From NCBI GenBank assembly GCA_030631505.1, contig DAOVKX010000012.1:1-19691 (forward strand): DNA of 19,691 bases. Reading direction: 5' to 3'. The stretch comes from Candidatus Nanohaloarchaea archaeon. Its GTDB lineage: Archaea; EX4484-52; DAOVKX01. The translations under genes and the position numbers were made by a program. The notes beneath the pieces are model-generated. The model was not told the DNA's origin, searched no databases, and worked only from the letters and a program-made list of their open reading frames with translations. Of the stretch, positions 6,617 to 14,345 are shown in pieces. How positions within the stretch are numbered: the first letter of the stretch is position 1; each line of letters begins with the position of its first letter.

Positions 6617-6676
6617 TATATCTAAAAATCGTAGATTTTTGATATATTAAAAATGCTTTGCATTTTTAAATATATT
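6617..6676. repeat. Two overlapping AT-rich inverted repeats
   Basis: The first is AAAAATC-GTA-GATTTTT, extended by TATATC/GATATA with one bulge (6617-6646). The second is TTAAAAATGC-TTT-GCATTTTTAA (6647-6669), extended by about six pairs after one bulge (6641-6676). They share bases 6641-6646, so only one extended form can exist at a time. They lie between the 102-aa gene and tRNA-Asn, at and just upstream of the tRNA promoter. They may act as terminator or as regulatory hairpins. Confidence 0.55.
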
Positions 6677-6745
6677 AATAAGAATCTTTAAAAAAATACC
6701 AGTTTGTTCTATTTATGAGTTCCTACCATTCCATAGGGTTAGAAA

Positions 6746-7054
6746 TTATAATCGCATACAAAACTCAAGGACAGAATTCACTAATACTGGATTGAAACCC
6801 TCACGATATTCATCAATACCTATCAAAGCACGATACATATGCTCATTTTCACCTATAATTTTATAAATCTTAGCAGCATCTTCTTTGAAGAGTTTTGACT
6901 CTCCAACCCTTTCTGTTTTAATTTTAGAAGTATCCACTTTATCGAATGGTATGCACTCTTCATAACATACGACGAATTTTGCGCCCCAGTCAAGAGCTTC
7001 TTTTTCCAGTTCAAAAATAACTCTTTCAGTTTCAGACCCCTGAAGCATTACCAT
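6746..7054 (-). CDS. Hypothetical 102-aa protein
   Basis: Small soluble protein of no family I recognise. Its first half (ETERVIFELEKEALDWGAKF, then VVCYEECIPFDKV) suggests alpha-helix followed by a beta strand. The second half is helical with a conserved-looking segment LIGIDEYREGFNPVLV. No signal peptide, membrane segment or metal motif is seen, and the three cysteines are scattered. ATG 7054, or ATG 7048 two codons later, lies 26-32 bp after a TTTAAATA box, as expected of a leaderless gene. That promoter spacing is the best evidence that it is real. The gene stands alone between Top6A and the tRNAs, and a T-rich tract near 6690 may end its transcript. Confidence 0.6.
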   Translation of the reverse strand: MVMLQGSETERVIFELEKEALDWGAKFVVCYEECIPFDKVDTSKIKTERVGESKLFKEDAAKIYKIIGENEHMYRALIGIDEYREGFNPVLVNSVLEFCMRL

Positions 7055-7076
7055 AGAGATATTATTTTAAGGCAAC

Positions 7077-7084
7077 TATTTAAA
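7077..7084 (-). promoter_or_regulatory. TATA box of the 102-aa gene
   Basis: The minus strand reads TTTAAATA, centred about 26 bp upstream of ATG 7054. Confidence 0.5.
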
Positions 7085-7151
7085 TTTAGAACAGCGTCAT
7101 CAAAAAACCGAATCCAAACAATCATATCGTGAATCCACCGCAAGAGTTATA

Positions 7152-7172
7152 TTGAACTTCGAGGAAGTTCAA
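7152..7172 (-). terminator. Perfect 9-bp hairpin at the Top6A stop codon
   Basis: TTGAACTTC and GAAGTTCAA are separated by three bases, and the Top6A stop TGA (7171-7169) lies in one arm. No strong T-run follows. It may end the long informational operon or protect the mRNA 3' end. Confidence 0.4.
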
Positions 7173-8269
7173 TTCAGAAATTCCTTGTTCTCTATCTTAT
7201 AAGGCAGATATTCTTTAGCAGTGAATTCTATTGATTTTGCAACCAATGAATCCTGTTCAATCTTGTTACCGAAATCTTTTAAGGATTTTAATTCATCCTG
7301 CCATTCTTTTGTTTTGAACCAGTCATAATTCTTTAATTCTTCTATCCTCTTTAAATCAACATTCTCTAACTTGATATGTGAGCTTTTAGGTATATCAAAA
7401 GTTTTTACATCTTTTGTCATAAAACCTATGTATTTTGCCTGCGGAGCCCCTGACTTTTCAGAGAAGAACGCAAGATTGATTGAACCCTGTTTATAAACCG
7501 AATATATATAATAACCCCAGGGATCCATATCTGCAAACACATATACAGGAAGTTTCAATTCAGTTGATAGCCGGTTTACGAGCCGTCTTTCAGCTCTTGC
7601 CGGCTGCCCTTTCCCTGTAAGCAATAAACAATTGGCATCTTTCCAGTATTTCTGCTGATTTAAAAGATTCCAGACTGCGAATTTCTCCACAACTAGAATG
7701 AAATCTGCGCTGCATTCTTTTATGTGGAAAAAGTCATCTTCCACAATAGGAGGAACAGCGCCTCCCGCAGAACCCATCTTTGTGTAATCCAATAGGTCTC
7801 CGGTTTTGTCTTTAACCATTATAGGTCCTGACAAGACTCCCTTTGGCGTTGCAATAAGTTTTAACTGCTCCCGAAGAGCATCAATCATGACTTCAATATC
7901 TTCTATTATTGGGTCAGACTCATCCTGATTATCAAATGTGTTTTCTTTTGAGCCGGGAATGTTGTGTTTCAAAGTATAGAACAATTGTCTGATGCTGAGC
8001 GCCGGTTTTCCCTGTTCCATCAGCCACTTTATCCTGTCAGCAATCAGCAAAGTCTGCATGAATTTCTTTGCCTGGTTGACATTGAAGTAATATCTTTTCT
8101 GAGACTTATCTCCTAACTTTATCAGCCCGGTGGAATTATCATAATATACATTATTTAAAGCCCTGGTCAAAATCTCCAGTTCAGGGTTTTCGCCCTGGTT
8201 TATGTTCTCCAGGACCCGCTTCCCCATAGTCTGTAAATTCTTTATTAATCTTTCCTCTGTAAGCCCCAT
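7169..8269 (-). CDS. top6A: DNA topoisomerase VI subunit A
   Basis: Catalytic, Spo11-related subunit of the ATP-dependent type IIB topoisomerase, which relaxes and decatenates DNA with subunit B. 366 residues, the normal family length. The winged-helix domain carries the active-site motif SIRQLFYTLKH, with the transesterifying Tyr most likely Y98. The Toprim domain shows VVEK (E195) and the DMDPWGYY motif (D247, D249) that bind magnesium, followed by GKGQPARAERRLVNRL. The start is supported by TAGGTGACTTTATG, a strong GGTGA Shine-Dalgarno four bases before ATG 8269. It lies 8 bp downstream of top6B as the last gene of the operon. Confidence 0.97.
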   Translation of the reverse strand: MGLTEERLIKNLQTMGKRVLENINQGENPELEILTRALNNVYYDNSTGLIKLGDKSQKRYYFNVNQAKKFMQTLLIADRIKWLMEQGKPALSIRQLFYTLKHNIPGSKENTFDNQDESDPIIEDIEVMIDALREQLKLIATPKGVLSGPIMVKDKTGDLLDYTKMGSAGGAVPPIVEDDFFHIKECSADFILVVEKFAVWNLLNQQKYWKDANCLLLTGKGQPARAERRLVNRLSTELKLPVYVFADMDPWGYYIYSVYKQGSINLAFFSEKSGAPQAKYIGFMTKDVKTFDIPKSSHIKLENVDLKRIEELKNYDWFKTKEWQDELKSLKDFGNKIEQDSLVAKSIEFTAKEYLPYKIENKEFLN

Positions 8270-8277
8270 AAAGTCAC

Positions 8278-9912
8278 CTATTCAATATCTCCGTTTTCCT
8301 TAAATTTATCTTCAGTTTTTTCCTCTGTCTCTTCAACATCCTCAGTAATCAACTCAGAATTCTCTTCTGTTTCCAGTTCAAGTTTCTTTATTTTCTCCTC
8401 AACCAGTTTCATCATGTTCTCCTCAATTTTTTCTTTTTCTTTCCCTGTTAATCCCGACAAGGCAACTGCTATTTCTGATGCATATCTTTTAAACATTGCT
8501 ATTCTTTCTTCCTGATATTTGCTCCTTCTTTTTTTGGATAAATATAACGCAAGCTTTCTTGAAACTTCCTGCAGGGCTAATCTGACCTCTTTCATGATAA
8601 CCGGATACGCAGCAATAGCTTCTTTACTCTCTGAAGTGTAAGGTATCCATACAGAAGCAAAGTGAATTAGTATGGCAACAGGGCCCTGAGGCAATGCCCC
8701 GGAACTTTGCTTTAATCCATATCTTCTCCAGCTTGTTTGGGTAACTGATTTTGTCAAAGCGCATGCAGACTGCCGGTATAACAACGGAACTTTGTTTGCA
8801 AATCTTAGAAGACTTATATTCCCCTCCTTTTCAAGGTCGCCGCCATAGGCAATACCAACTTCTACTATGAAGGGATGACCACTGTATACTGTTGGCTTCC
8901 TGCTGAGTGTTGCAACAAATTCAGGATGAATCTCTTTTGTCAAACCCTCCCGTATTGCATCTGCGCCTATAGGCGAGAGGCAGTTGGTTGGCGGTTTTTG
9001 TATTCTTTCTTCCTGCAGGGCATCCAGTATTTTATCAGCTTCGCTTCGTGTAATGCTTTTAGGGCTTATTTTATGGTCTACTTCGGCTTTTTCACAAACC
9101 TTGATGGCTGTTGTTCTGCCGATGCTTGAAAAATCTGATGTTAAAAACCCTGCAATGTTTCTGGCAGTCGTAGCCCTAAGCATTCTGATAAGTATGCCAA
9201 GCTCAACACCATGTGGGTGAGGTTTAATATTCTTTGATTTGGGGGGTAGTTTATCTACAACTCTTGGAAACTCTGTTTCCTTGCCGTCGGGAGCAATATA
9301 AATAATTTGTGCAAAAGGATTCATAATAGCAGTTTGCTGTAAATACTCATTAACCGACAGTCTGCTTTTTATGTACTTGCCTTTTATTTCCATCTCAACT
9401 CTTGTTCCGTGACCATTTACTCCAGTCAGTGTTTCCTCTGAGATTATTTCCGGCTCATTTTTTGATATGTTAATATGCAGAACATAAACATGGCTTTTCC
9501 CATCGCCGATTCTTGAATAAATCTTTGTTGGCTTCCCTGTTGTTAACTGGGCATATAAAACAGAGGCGCTTATCCCGATTCCCTGCTGGCCTCTTGACTG
9601 ACAGAGATTGAACTTCCCGCCGTACAGCAGCTTGGCAAATATTTTAGGTATGTTTTTCTTTACAATTCCCGGACCATTATCCTCTACAATTATTTTGAAT
9701 CGGTTTTCACCAATCTCCTTCAACTCAACATAAATCTGTGGAAGAATTCTTGCATCCTCACAGGCATCCAGCGCGTTGTCAACTGCTTCCCTAACGCATG
9801 TCAGTAAAGATTTTTGCAGGTTTTCAAAACCCAGCAAGTGCTTGTTCCTCTCAAAGAATTCCGCAACAGAAATCTCCCTGTGCTCCTTTGCAAGTTCTTT
9901 TGCAATTGTCAT
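8278..9912 (-). CDS. top6B: DNA topoisomerase VI subunit B
   Basis: ATPase subunit of topoisomerase VI. From ATG 9912 the protein has 544 residues. The GHKL ATP-binding domain holds VREAVDNALDAC (N46), VEDNGPGI (D78), the RGQQGIGIS lid (107-115) and GHGTRVEMEIKGK. A helix-two-turn-helix region and a transducer domain follow. The C-terminal tail is acidic (about the last 40 residues, EETEENSELITEDVEETEEK), without a recognisable fold. The frame extends upstream to 9939, but ATG 9912 is preferred: the sequence GAGTGATTTTATG places a GTGAT Shine-Dalgarno three bases before it, with the KH gene's TGA stop inside the signal. Translation is therefore coupled to the KH gene, and subunit A follows. 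Confidence 0.97.
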   Translation of the reverse strand: MTIAKELAKEHREISVAEFFERNKHLLGFENLQKSLLTCVREAVDNALDACEDARILPQIYVELKEIGENRFKIIVEDNGPGIVKKNIPKIFAKLLYGGKFNLCQSRGQQGIGISASVLYAQLTTGKPTKIYSRIGDGKSHVYVLHINISKNEPEIISEETLTGVNGHGTRVEMEIKGKYIKSRLSVNEYLQQTAIMNPFAQIIYIAPDGKETEFPRVVDKLPPKSKNIKPHPHGVELGILIRMLRATTARNIAGFLTSDFSSIGRTTAIKVCEKAEVDHKISPKSITRSEADKILDALQEERIQKPPTNCLSPIGADAIREGLTKEIHPEFVATLSRKPTVYSGHPFIVEVGIAYGGDLEKEGNISLLRFANKVPLLYRQSACALTKSVTQTSWRRYGLKQSSGALPQGPVAILIHFASVWIPYTSESKEAIAAYPVIMKEVRLALQEVSRKLALYLSKKRRSKYQEERIAMFKRYASEIAVALSGLTGKEKEKIEENMMKLVEEKIKKLELETEENSELITEDVEETEEKTEDKFKENGDIE

Positions 9913-9916
9913 AAAA

Positions 9917-10429
9917 TCACTCTTCATCAACTTTAGCATTTTGCAGGTATCTAAATAGTGTGCCGAATTTTTTCCCCTTTAAAATCAACTCTATTGCATG
10001 TTCCGCAGTATGCACTCCTGAACCAATGCCAACAATAGATACAGTTTTTCCTGATATAACTATTTTTGTTTTTGTCTTTTCTTCAATTTCTTTTTTTATT
10101 TTCCCCTGCGTCCCGATTAATCTGCCTTTAAATCGCTTTAATGTGGATTCCCGTTTACCCAAAACTTCAGGTAAATGGATAACTCTCAACATATATTCAT
10201 CATTTTTCAGGCAGGAAACCTCCTTAAACTCAAACCCCCGTCCAATGCCCTCGACAACCATTCTGGCTTTCCACAAGTCGAGAGAATCCTCGCCTTCAAT
10301 CTGCACAAAATTTTCTTCCAGAAGCGTTAGTCTGCAGTTCAAAAATTTTTCAATTTTCTTTTTTATGAACCCGTTTTGACCAAAAATCACTTTGACGCGT
10401 TCTTTTGGTATTCTTTGAGACTCTATCAT
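9917..10429 (-). CDS. Two-KH-domain RNA-binding protein (Dim2/Pno1-like)
   Basis: Archaeal relative of Dim2/Pno1, which binds near the 3' end of pre-16S/18S rRNA during small-subunit assembly. 170 residues. The first KH domain has GQNG at 17-20 (IFGQNGFIKKKIEKFL). The second has GTQG at 106-109 (GRLIGTQGKIKKEIEEKT), followed by KIVISGKTVSIVG and AEHAIELILKGKKFGTLFRYL. This is the usual arrangement of the family. In many archaea a RIO1 kinase gene sits between aIF1A and this gene, but here only 43 bp separate them. A TATA box about 30 bp before ATG 10429 suggests an additional promoter for the KH-top6B-top6A unit. Confidence 0.92.
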   Translation of the reverse strand: MIESQRIPKERVKVIFGQNGFIKKKIEKFLNCRLTLLEENFVQIEGEDSLDLWKARMVVEGIGRGFEFKEVSCLKNDEYMLRVIHLPEVLGKRESTLKRFKGRLIGTQGKIKKEIEEKTKTKIVISGKTVSIVGIGSGVHTAEHAIELILKGKKFGTLFRYLQNAKVDEE

Positions 10430-10447
10430 AACGTATTCACATTTTGA

Positions 10448-10463
10448 TTTATAAATTTATATA
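10448..10463 (-). promoter_or_regulatory. TATA-rich promoter of the KH-top6B-top6A unit
   Basis: On the minus strand TATATAAATTTATAAA contains a TATATAAA centred about 30 bp before ATG 10429, in the short gap after the aIF1A stop. Confidence 0.45.
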
Positions 10464-10472
10464 TGTTGGTGT

Positions 10473-10790
10473 TTATTCCTCAAGCCCCTTTAAAAATCCC
10501 CTGCTTCGCAGCCATTTTACCTGAGCCGGTCGGTATTTAAAAATTATATCCCCCCGTATGTCGCTCTGCGTTTCCCATGGTTTGACAAGGACTACATATC
10601 CTGCCTTCACCCACAACCGTCTCCTGTATTTTCCGGGAATTCTGCAGACTCTGACATTTTTGTCTGCGCAGATAACCCTCATTTTCCCGAAACCCAGTCT
10701 TTGCTCAACAATACCCAGAAATTCACCGCTTCTTGGCGTCCTCACTCTTACAACTTCTTCCACGCTGTTATTTCTGTTGTCTCTCATCAT
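10473..10790 (-). CDS. eif1A: Translation initiation factor 1A (aIF1A)
   Basis: Binds the A-site region of the small ribosomal subunit and helps recruit initiator tRNA. 105 residues with the S1-like OB-fold of the family: VRVRTPRSGEFLGIVEQRLG, then MRVICADKNVRVCRIPGKYR, RRLWVKAGYVVLVKPW, and the C-terminal helix DIIFKYRPAQVKWLRSRGFL. The gene begins ATGATG, so either Met may be used. The first ATG overlaps the TGA stop of the NMD3 gene by 4 bp (ATGA), so the two genes are translationally coupled. A KH protein and topoisomerase VI follow downstream. Confidence 0.97.
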   Translation of the reverse strand: MMRDNRNNSVEEVVRVRTPRSGEFLGIVEQRLGFGKMRVICADKNVRVCRIPGKYRRRLWVKAGYVVLVKPWETQSDIRGDIIFKYRPAQVKWLRSRGFLKGLEE

Positions 10791-11311
10791 ATCAACCGTA
10801 ATAAAATTGTTACCCTGTAAAGTTTTTTTCCTTTTCGCTCTCCAATAAGAGTATACGATTCTTTTGTTTCAAGATTATATAACTTTTTGGCTTCTTTTAA
10901 AATACTCTTTGCCGCTTTTTTTGAGCCAACGTATATATCCAGGCCCTTTTTTTTCTCCTCGATTTTTGAAATAAAGCTTAGCTCATCTTTTTTTGACAGC
11001 TCATTAATTTTCTTTTCAACAAAAGATTTAACCTTTTCCTTTTTATTTCCCCTTATTTGAATTATTGCCTCATAATACATCCCGCTTATTCTGCTGCATG
11101 CCTGGCACACATCCTTGACAACGAGCATATTTTCCTCAACAGGTTTATGCACCCATACATTGCCCTGTTTTATCCTCTCACATCTTACGCAAAAATAAAC
11201 TTTCTTTTTTTTGGTTTCTTTGCGCACCGGTTTTTTAGAGTGGCATTCATCACAAAGTTTGTCAATTAACCTGTCAGTTTCCTTCCCGCACAAAGGGCAG
11301 AATTTTTTCAT
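10787..11311 (-). CDS. NMD3-family protein, short form
   Basis: Relative of the eukaryotic 60S export adaptor Nmd3; the archaeal form is thought to act in large-subunit maturation. The two N-terminal zinc clusters are intact: CPLC and CDEC (C5, C8, C20, C23), and CVRC and CQAC (C41, C44, C69, C72). The middle part (YYEAIIQIRGNK, KAAKSILKEAKKLYNLETKES, YRVTILLRL) matches the domain after the zinc region. At 174 residues it is much shorter than eukaryotic Nmd3 (about 500), as in other minimal archaeal versions, and no frameshift is visible. A TTTAAGTA box about 24 bp upstream of ATG 11311 gives it a promoter. Its stop overlaps the aIF1A start. Confidence 0.85.
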   Translation of the reverse strand: MKKFCPLCGKETDRLIDKLCDECHSKKPVRKETKKKKVYFCVRCERIKQGNVWVHKPVEENMLVVKDVCQACSRISGMYYEAIIQIRGNKKEKVKSFVEKKINELSKKDELSFISKIEEKKKGLDIYVGSKKAAKSILKEAKKLYNLETKESYTLIGERKGKKLYRVTILLRLI

Positions 11312-11330
11312 ACAAATTGTTTGATTTTAA

Positions 11331-11338
11331 TACTTAAA
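11331..11338 (-). promoter_or_regulatory. TATA box of the NMD3-aIF1A unit
   Basis: The minus strand reads TTTAAGTA, centred about 24 bp upstream of ATG 11311 in the 32-bp gap after the DUF424 gene. Confidence 0.45.
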
Positions 11339-11343
11339 GATTT

Positions 11344-11640
11344 TTAAGGTATTCTAAACACCATAACATGCTTAACTCCGCTTATTTCAAGAATGCTATT
11401 TTTATCAAGAACCTTTCTTTCTATCAATCTGCTGATAATATTATTCCCGGCAATGTGTGATGTGCATGCTGTTTTTAGTTCCGTCTCTATCTCTTCTAAT
11501 TCGCAGACTTCACCGCCGAAAAATTTTTCATCTATATTCAGAACTAAATTGTTTTCTTCAAACGTTTTGCCGAGAATGTCTCTGTCGCAGGCGGCAACGA
11601 CAACCCCATCATCCGTCTTATGTTTTTTCATTAAAAACAA
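11344..11640 (-). CDS. DUF424-family protein
   Basis: Small archaeal protein of unknown biochemical role, often found next to aIF2-beta. 95-98 residues. Family landmarks are the N-terminal strand with VVVAACDRDILGKTFEE, a central DEKFFGGEV, and the C-terminal RLIERKVLDKNSILEISGVKHVMVFR. The start is either TTG 11640 or ATG 11631. TTG has the better signal: AAGTGATCTCTTG places a GTGAT Shine-Dalgarno three bases before it, with the stop TGA of the aIF2-beta gene inside. This is the same arrangement as at the KH-top6B junction. The short spacing to aIF2-beta supports co-translation and a role linked to translation initiation or ribosome assembly. Confidence 0.85.
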   Translation of the reverse strand: MFLMKKHKTDDGVVVAACDRDILGKTFEENNLVLNIDEKFFGGEVCELEEIETELKTACTSHIAGNNIISRLIERKVLDKNSILEISGVKHVMVFRIP

Positions 11641-11644
11641 GAGA

Positions 11645-12061
11645 TCACTTTAGTTTTTGTATGGGTCTTCTTGCGCCACACGCTTCGCATTTCAGGAAGT
11701 CGTGGCCACTTTCTTTCATTACTGTTGTATCCGGCTTTTTGCATTCCTTGCACAGAACAAAACCTTCAACGTATTTATTGAACTTTGCATTAATCAGGGA
11801 ATTCCCGAAATTGCCGTTGAAAACTGCCTTTTTACCTTCAATTTCGCCAAGTGACGCCAACTCTTTTGTTAAGTATTTTAACAAATGTTCTGGTTTTCTT
11901 CTAATAGTGTTAACAGCACTCACAAAATTTACAATCTCTGTTTTCTTACCCACAAATATTGATTTTAAATGTGGAATCTCAAACCGTTCTTTGTTAAGCG
12001 CTTCCTTTGGCAGTCTGCTCCTTGCCTTTTCCAGCAGTTCTTTGTAGCTGTATTTTTCCAT
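11645..12061 (-). CDS. eif2b: Translation initiation factor 2 subunit beta (aIF2-beta)
   Basis: Beta subunit of the heterotrimeric aIF2 that brings Met-tRNAi to the small subunit. 138 residues, the usual archaeal length. The N-terminal helix (SYKELLEKARSRLP) contacts the gamma subunit in known structures. The central alpha-beta domain contains RFEIPHLKSIFVGKKTEIVNF, LLKYLTKELASLG and AVFNGNFGNSLINAKFNKYV. The C-terminal zinc ribbon is intact, with C104, C107, C125 and C128. The start ATG 12061 has a GGTGAT Shine-Dalgarno overlapping the end of the RPA-like gene (TAGGTGATTATATG), so the gene belongs to an operon led by RPA. Confidence 0.97.
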   Translation of the reverse strand: MEKYSYKELLEKARSRLPKEALNKERFEIPHLKSIFVGKKTEIVNFVSAVNTIRRKPEHLLKYLTKELASLGEIEGKKAVFNGNFGNSLINAKFNKYVEGFVLCKECKKPDTTVMKESGHDFLKCEACGARRPIQKLK

Positions 12062-12069
12062 ATAATCAC

Positions 12070-12831
12070 CTATAAAATCCTGAGTTTCCCGGCGCGTGGC
12101 TCATAACATGTTCCCTCGCCAAGCAGTTTATTCAGGACAGATTCAACAATGTTTTCCGGAAGACCTACCTTCTCCATGATTTCCGAGTAAGGAACACCTT
12201 CACCATCATCCAGTTCTTCAATAGTCTTCAACACGATGCTTCTTGCGTTTTTCTCCTCAAGCGCTTCATTTTTCTCTTCAGAGGATTCCTCTTCTACAAC
12301 ATTTAATTCCAGTATAGACTCTATTTCATCTTCTTTCAGATTAAATTTATTTTTTAATACTCCCATTAATTCCTCAACTGAAGCGTATTTTGATTTATTT
12401 TCAAAAATTATCTTTTTCTTTTCTTCCCAGTTTTTTATGTTTTTCAGGACCTCCATTCTTCTTAATGTCTCAAGATTCGGGTCATCAACAGGCCTTATGA
12501 TTTCAGGGACTATGTATCTTTCGTCATTGTACTCGCGGATTTTTCCGACAAGGTCAACATGACCTCCTTTTTTCAGGTTTTTTAATAGTTCTATATCTTT
12601 AAATGCCTTAACTCTTATTGATTCAGTTCCGTCATCAAGAACAACAAATGCGTAAGTTCCTTCATCATTTTTGTATGTGTTTAGTATTGCTGCAAGTACA
12701 CGGACCCTTGAAATTTTCTGTCCGTGATGTGTCAAGACATAATTAGGGTTAAAACCTTCCTGCTTAATATAATCGCCCTGCATTATATCCTTTATTCTTA
12801 CTTTATACGCTATCAATCTTTTCTTTTCCAT
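12070..12831 (-). CDS. RPA-like single-stranded-DNA-binding protein (OB-fold plus winged helix)
   Basis: 253 residues. An OB-fold at about 35-115 contains SRVRVLAAILNTYKNDEGTY, FVVLDDGTESIRVKAF and HVDLVGKIREYNDERYIVPE. A charged linker (about 125-195, with an acidic run rich in Glu) follows, then a C-terminal winged helix (ARSIVLKTIEELDDGEGVPY, ILNKLL-like end). This order is that of RPA32/RPA2-type subunits, which bind single-stranded DNA and partner proteins in replication and repair. It is called RPA-like because the sequence alone does not separate RPA32 from other archaeal OB-fold proteins. It is the first gene of a unit with aIF2-beta and DUF424, and it diverges from truD across 95 bp. 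The start at ATG 12831 is likely, although a TATA sequence lies unusually close (about 15 bp). Confidence 0.85.
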   Translation of the reverse strand: MEKKRLIAYKVRIKDIMQGDYIKQEGFNPNYVLTHHGQKISRVRVLAAILNTYKNDEGTYAFVVLDDGTESIRVKAFKDIELLKNLKKGGHVDLVGKIREYNDERYIVPEIIRPVDDPNLETLRRMEVLKNIKNWEEKKKIIFENKSKYASVEELMGVLKNKFNLKEDEIESILELNVVEEESSEEKNEALEEKNARSIVLKTIEELDDGEGVPYSEIMEKVGLPENIVESVLNKLLGEGTCYEPRAGKLRIL

Positions 12832-12926
12832 TCAACCAACCTTATAAACTAAAACGAGAGAAACACAGATTTCCCATTATAATTATTTATTGCTTATTAA
12901 GATATAAAGAATTAAAAAATATAAAA
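12832..12926. promoter_or_regulatory. Divergent promoter region between RPA-like gene and truD
   Basis: AT-rich 95-bp gap. For truD the plus strand has TTATTAAGATATAAAG (12894-12909), with the TATA part about 22 bp before ATG 12927. For the RPA-like gene the best minus-strand box (TTTATAAG, 12842-12849) is only about 11-18 bp before its ATG, so its promoter is less clear. Confidence 0.45.
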
Positions 12927-14045
12927 ATGAGTATGGAACCTTTTTCTGAGACAAAGAGGATAAAAGGAAAGATTAAGCAGATTCCAGAGGATTTTATAGT
13001 TAATGAAATTTCCCCGGAAAAAGAAGTGCTTAAAATCGGCGGAAAGTACAGGGCAGACGAAAAAGGAGATTACGTTGTTTTTCTCTTGGAGAAGTATAAC
13101 TGGGAAAACTTAAGAATTCTTGGCATTATCGCCGACCAGTTAGGGATTTCACGCAGGAATATAAGTATTGCAGGCATGAAAGACAAAAATGCAGTTACAA
13201 CCCAGAGAGTTTCCGCATATAACGTTCCTGTGAAAAAAATCCAGTCCCTGAAAATAAAAGACACATGTATTCAGACATTGGGACAGGGAAGCAGGGTTTA
13301 CCTGGGTGCGCTATGGGGGAATGAATTCACAATAACAATAAGAAACATAAGCATGAAAAAGAAAAAAATTGAACAAATAATGAACAAAAAATTAATTGAG
13401 TTAAACAAACATTTCCCCAACTATTTCGGCATTCAGAGATTCGGGGCAAAAAGAGGCGTAAATCATCTGGTTGGAAAAGAGATCATCAATGGCAATATCA
13501 AAAAAGCAGTCTTAACTTACATCTCAAATCCTTCTGATTTAAAAAAAGAACTTGAAGAACTTCCGAAATCCGCTTTTTACGAAAAGAAAATAATCAGCTA
13601 TTTGCTCAAAAAACCAGATGGCTATAATGGCTCGCTCAAACTTCTGCCCCTCTCACTGCAAAAATTGTTTTTGCATTCCTATCAATCCTACCTTTTCAAT
13701 AAAACCCTTTCAAAAGCCATAGAAAAAAATATGACTGGTTATGATTTAAAACTGCCCCTTTTTGGTTACAATATGAAACTTCCGAAAGATGAGAATGTAG
13801 TTAGAATATTAAGAAGTATTTTACAGGAAGAAAACCTGGATTTACGCAGGTTCAGAGTAGGCCAGACTCAGGGGTTAAGTTTGAAAGGGTCGGAAAGAAT
13901 AGCATTCCAGAAATTTCATGGTTTTAAAATACTAAATATATCAGAGGATGAGTTAAACAAAGGAAAATTAAAAATAGTTGTTCAGTTCTCTTTGCCAAAG
14001 GGTGCATATGCAACGGTCTTATTAAACGAGTTTTTCATTTATTGA
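12927..14045 (+). CDS. truD: tRNA pseudouridine synthase TruD
   Basis: Converts uridine 13 of tRNA to pseudouridine (TruD/Pus7 family). 372 residues, typical for archaea. Motif I (GMKDKNAVTTQ) holds the catalytic Asp D86. Other landmarks are KQIPEDFIVNEI near the N-terminus, NYFGIQRFGAKRGVNHLVGK (motif II), and the TruD-specific insertion domain, followed by FRVGQTQGLSLKGSERIAF and FSLPKGAYATVLLNEF at the end. The ATG at 12933 is an alternative start two codons later. Its stop abuts the stop of the small Cys-rich membrane gene on the other strand (14045/14046), so the two transcription units converge with no gap and must read into each other. Confidence 0.97.
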   Translation: MSMEPFSETKRIKGKIKQIPEDFIVNEISPEKEVLKIGGKYRADEKGDYVVFLLEKYNWENLRILGIIADQLGISRRNISIAGMKDKNAVTTQRVSAYNVPVKKIQSLKIKDTCIQTLGQGSRVYLGALWGNEFTITIRNISMKKKKIEQIMNKKLIELNKHFPNYFGIQRFGAKRGVNHLVGKEIINGNIKKAVLTYISNPSDLKKELEELPKSAFYEKKIISYLLKKPDGYNGSLKLLPLSLQKLFLHSYQSYLFNKTLSKAIEKNMTGYDLKLPLFGYNMKLPKDENVVRILRSILQEENLDLRRFRVGQTQGLSLKGSERIAFQKFHGFKILNISEDELNKGKLKIVVQFSLPKGAYATVLLNEFFIY

Positions 14046-14345
14046 TTATATCGCCCTGAATATAGGATATATAAGCACACTGCCGTTAACATCGCAGGTG
14101 CAGACACACAAGGGCTTGGTTTTATCTTTAAGATGGTCTGGAATGTATGAACCATCACCAACTCTGCAAACACACGGAACGCTTAGGTCAGGATGGTTTT
14201 GTACGCTGCTGCAGTATGCTTCAGCTTTCTGGTGCTGGTAACTACTGTAAATCATCACTGAAAAAAAGATGGCGCACAGCACAATAACTATAATCATCGC
14301 TGTGCTTGCATTGGTTAGTTTTGAATAATCATTCTTTTTGGACAT
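14046..14345 (-). CDS. Small membrane-anchored Cys-rich protein
   Basis: 99 residues: a short charged N-terminus, one membrane helix at about 16-36 (AMIIVIVLCAIFFSVMIY), then a small tail. The tail has six cysteines (45, 58, 60, 80, 82, 84), in CVC and CVCTC clusters, that may bind metal or form disulfides. The family is unknown. Topology is probably N-in, tail-out. The start ATG 14345 follows the TAA of the upstream thioredoxin-like gene directly (TAAATG), with the GGTGAT Shine-Dalgarno embedded in the upstream gene's last codons. The two are therefore translationally coupled, and the tail could be a redox partner or substrate of the thioredoxin domain. Function is an inference. Confidence 0.75.
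   Translation of the reverse strand: MSKKNDYSKLTNASTAMIIVIVLCAIFFSVMIYSSYQHQKAEAYCSSVQNHPDLSVPCVCRVGDGSYIPDHLKDKTKPLCVCTCDVNGSVLIYPIFRAI

Noticed and set aside
11457..12047. A long plus-strand frame (196 codons) opposite aIF2-beta and DUF424
   Set aside because: It is antisense to two clear genes with family motifs and has no recognisable protein features.
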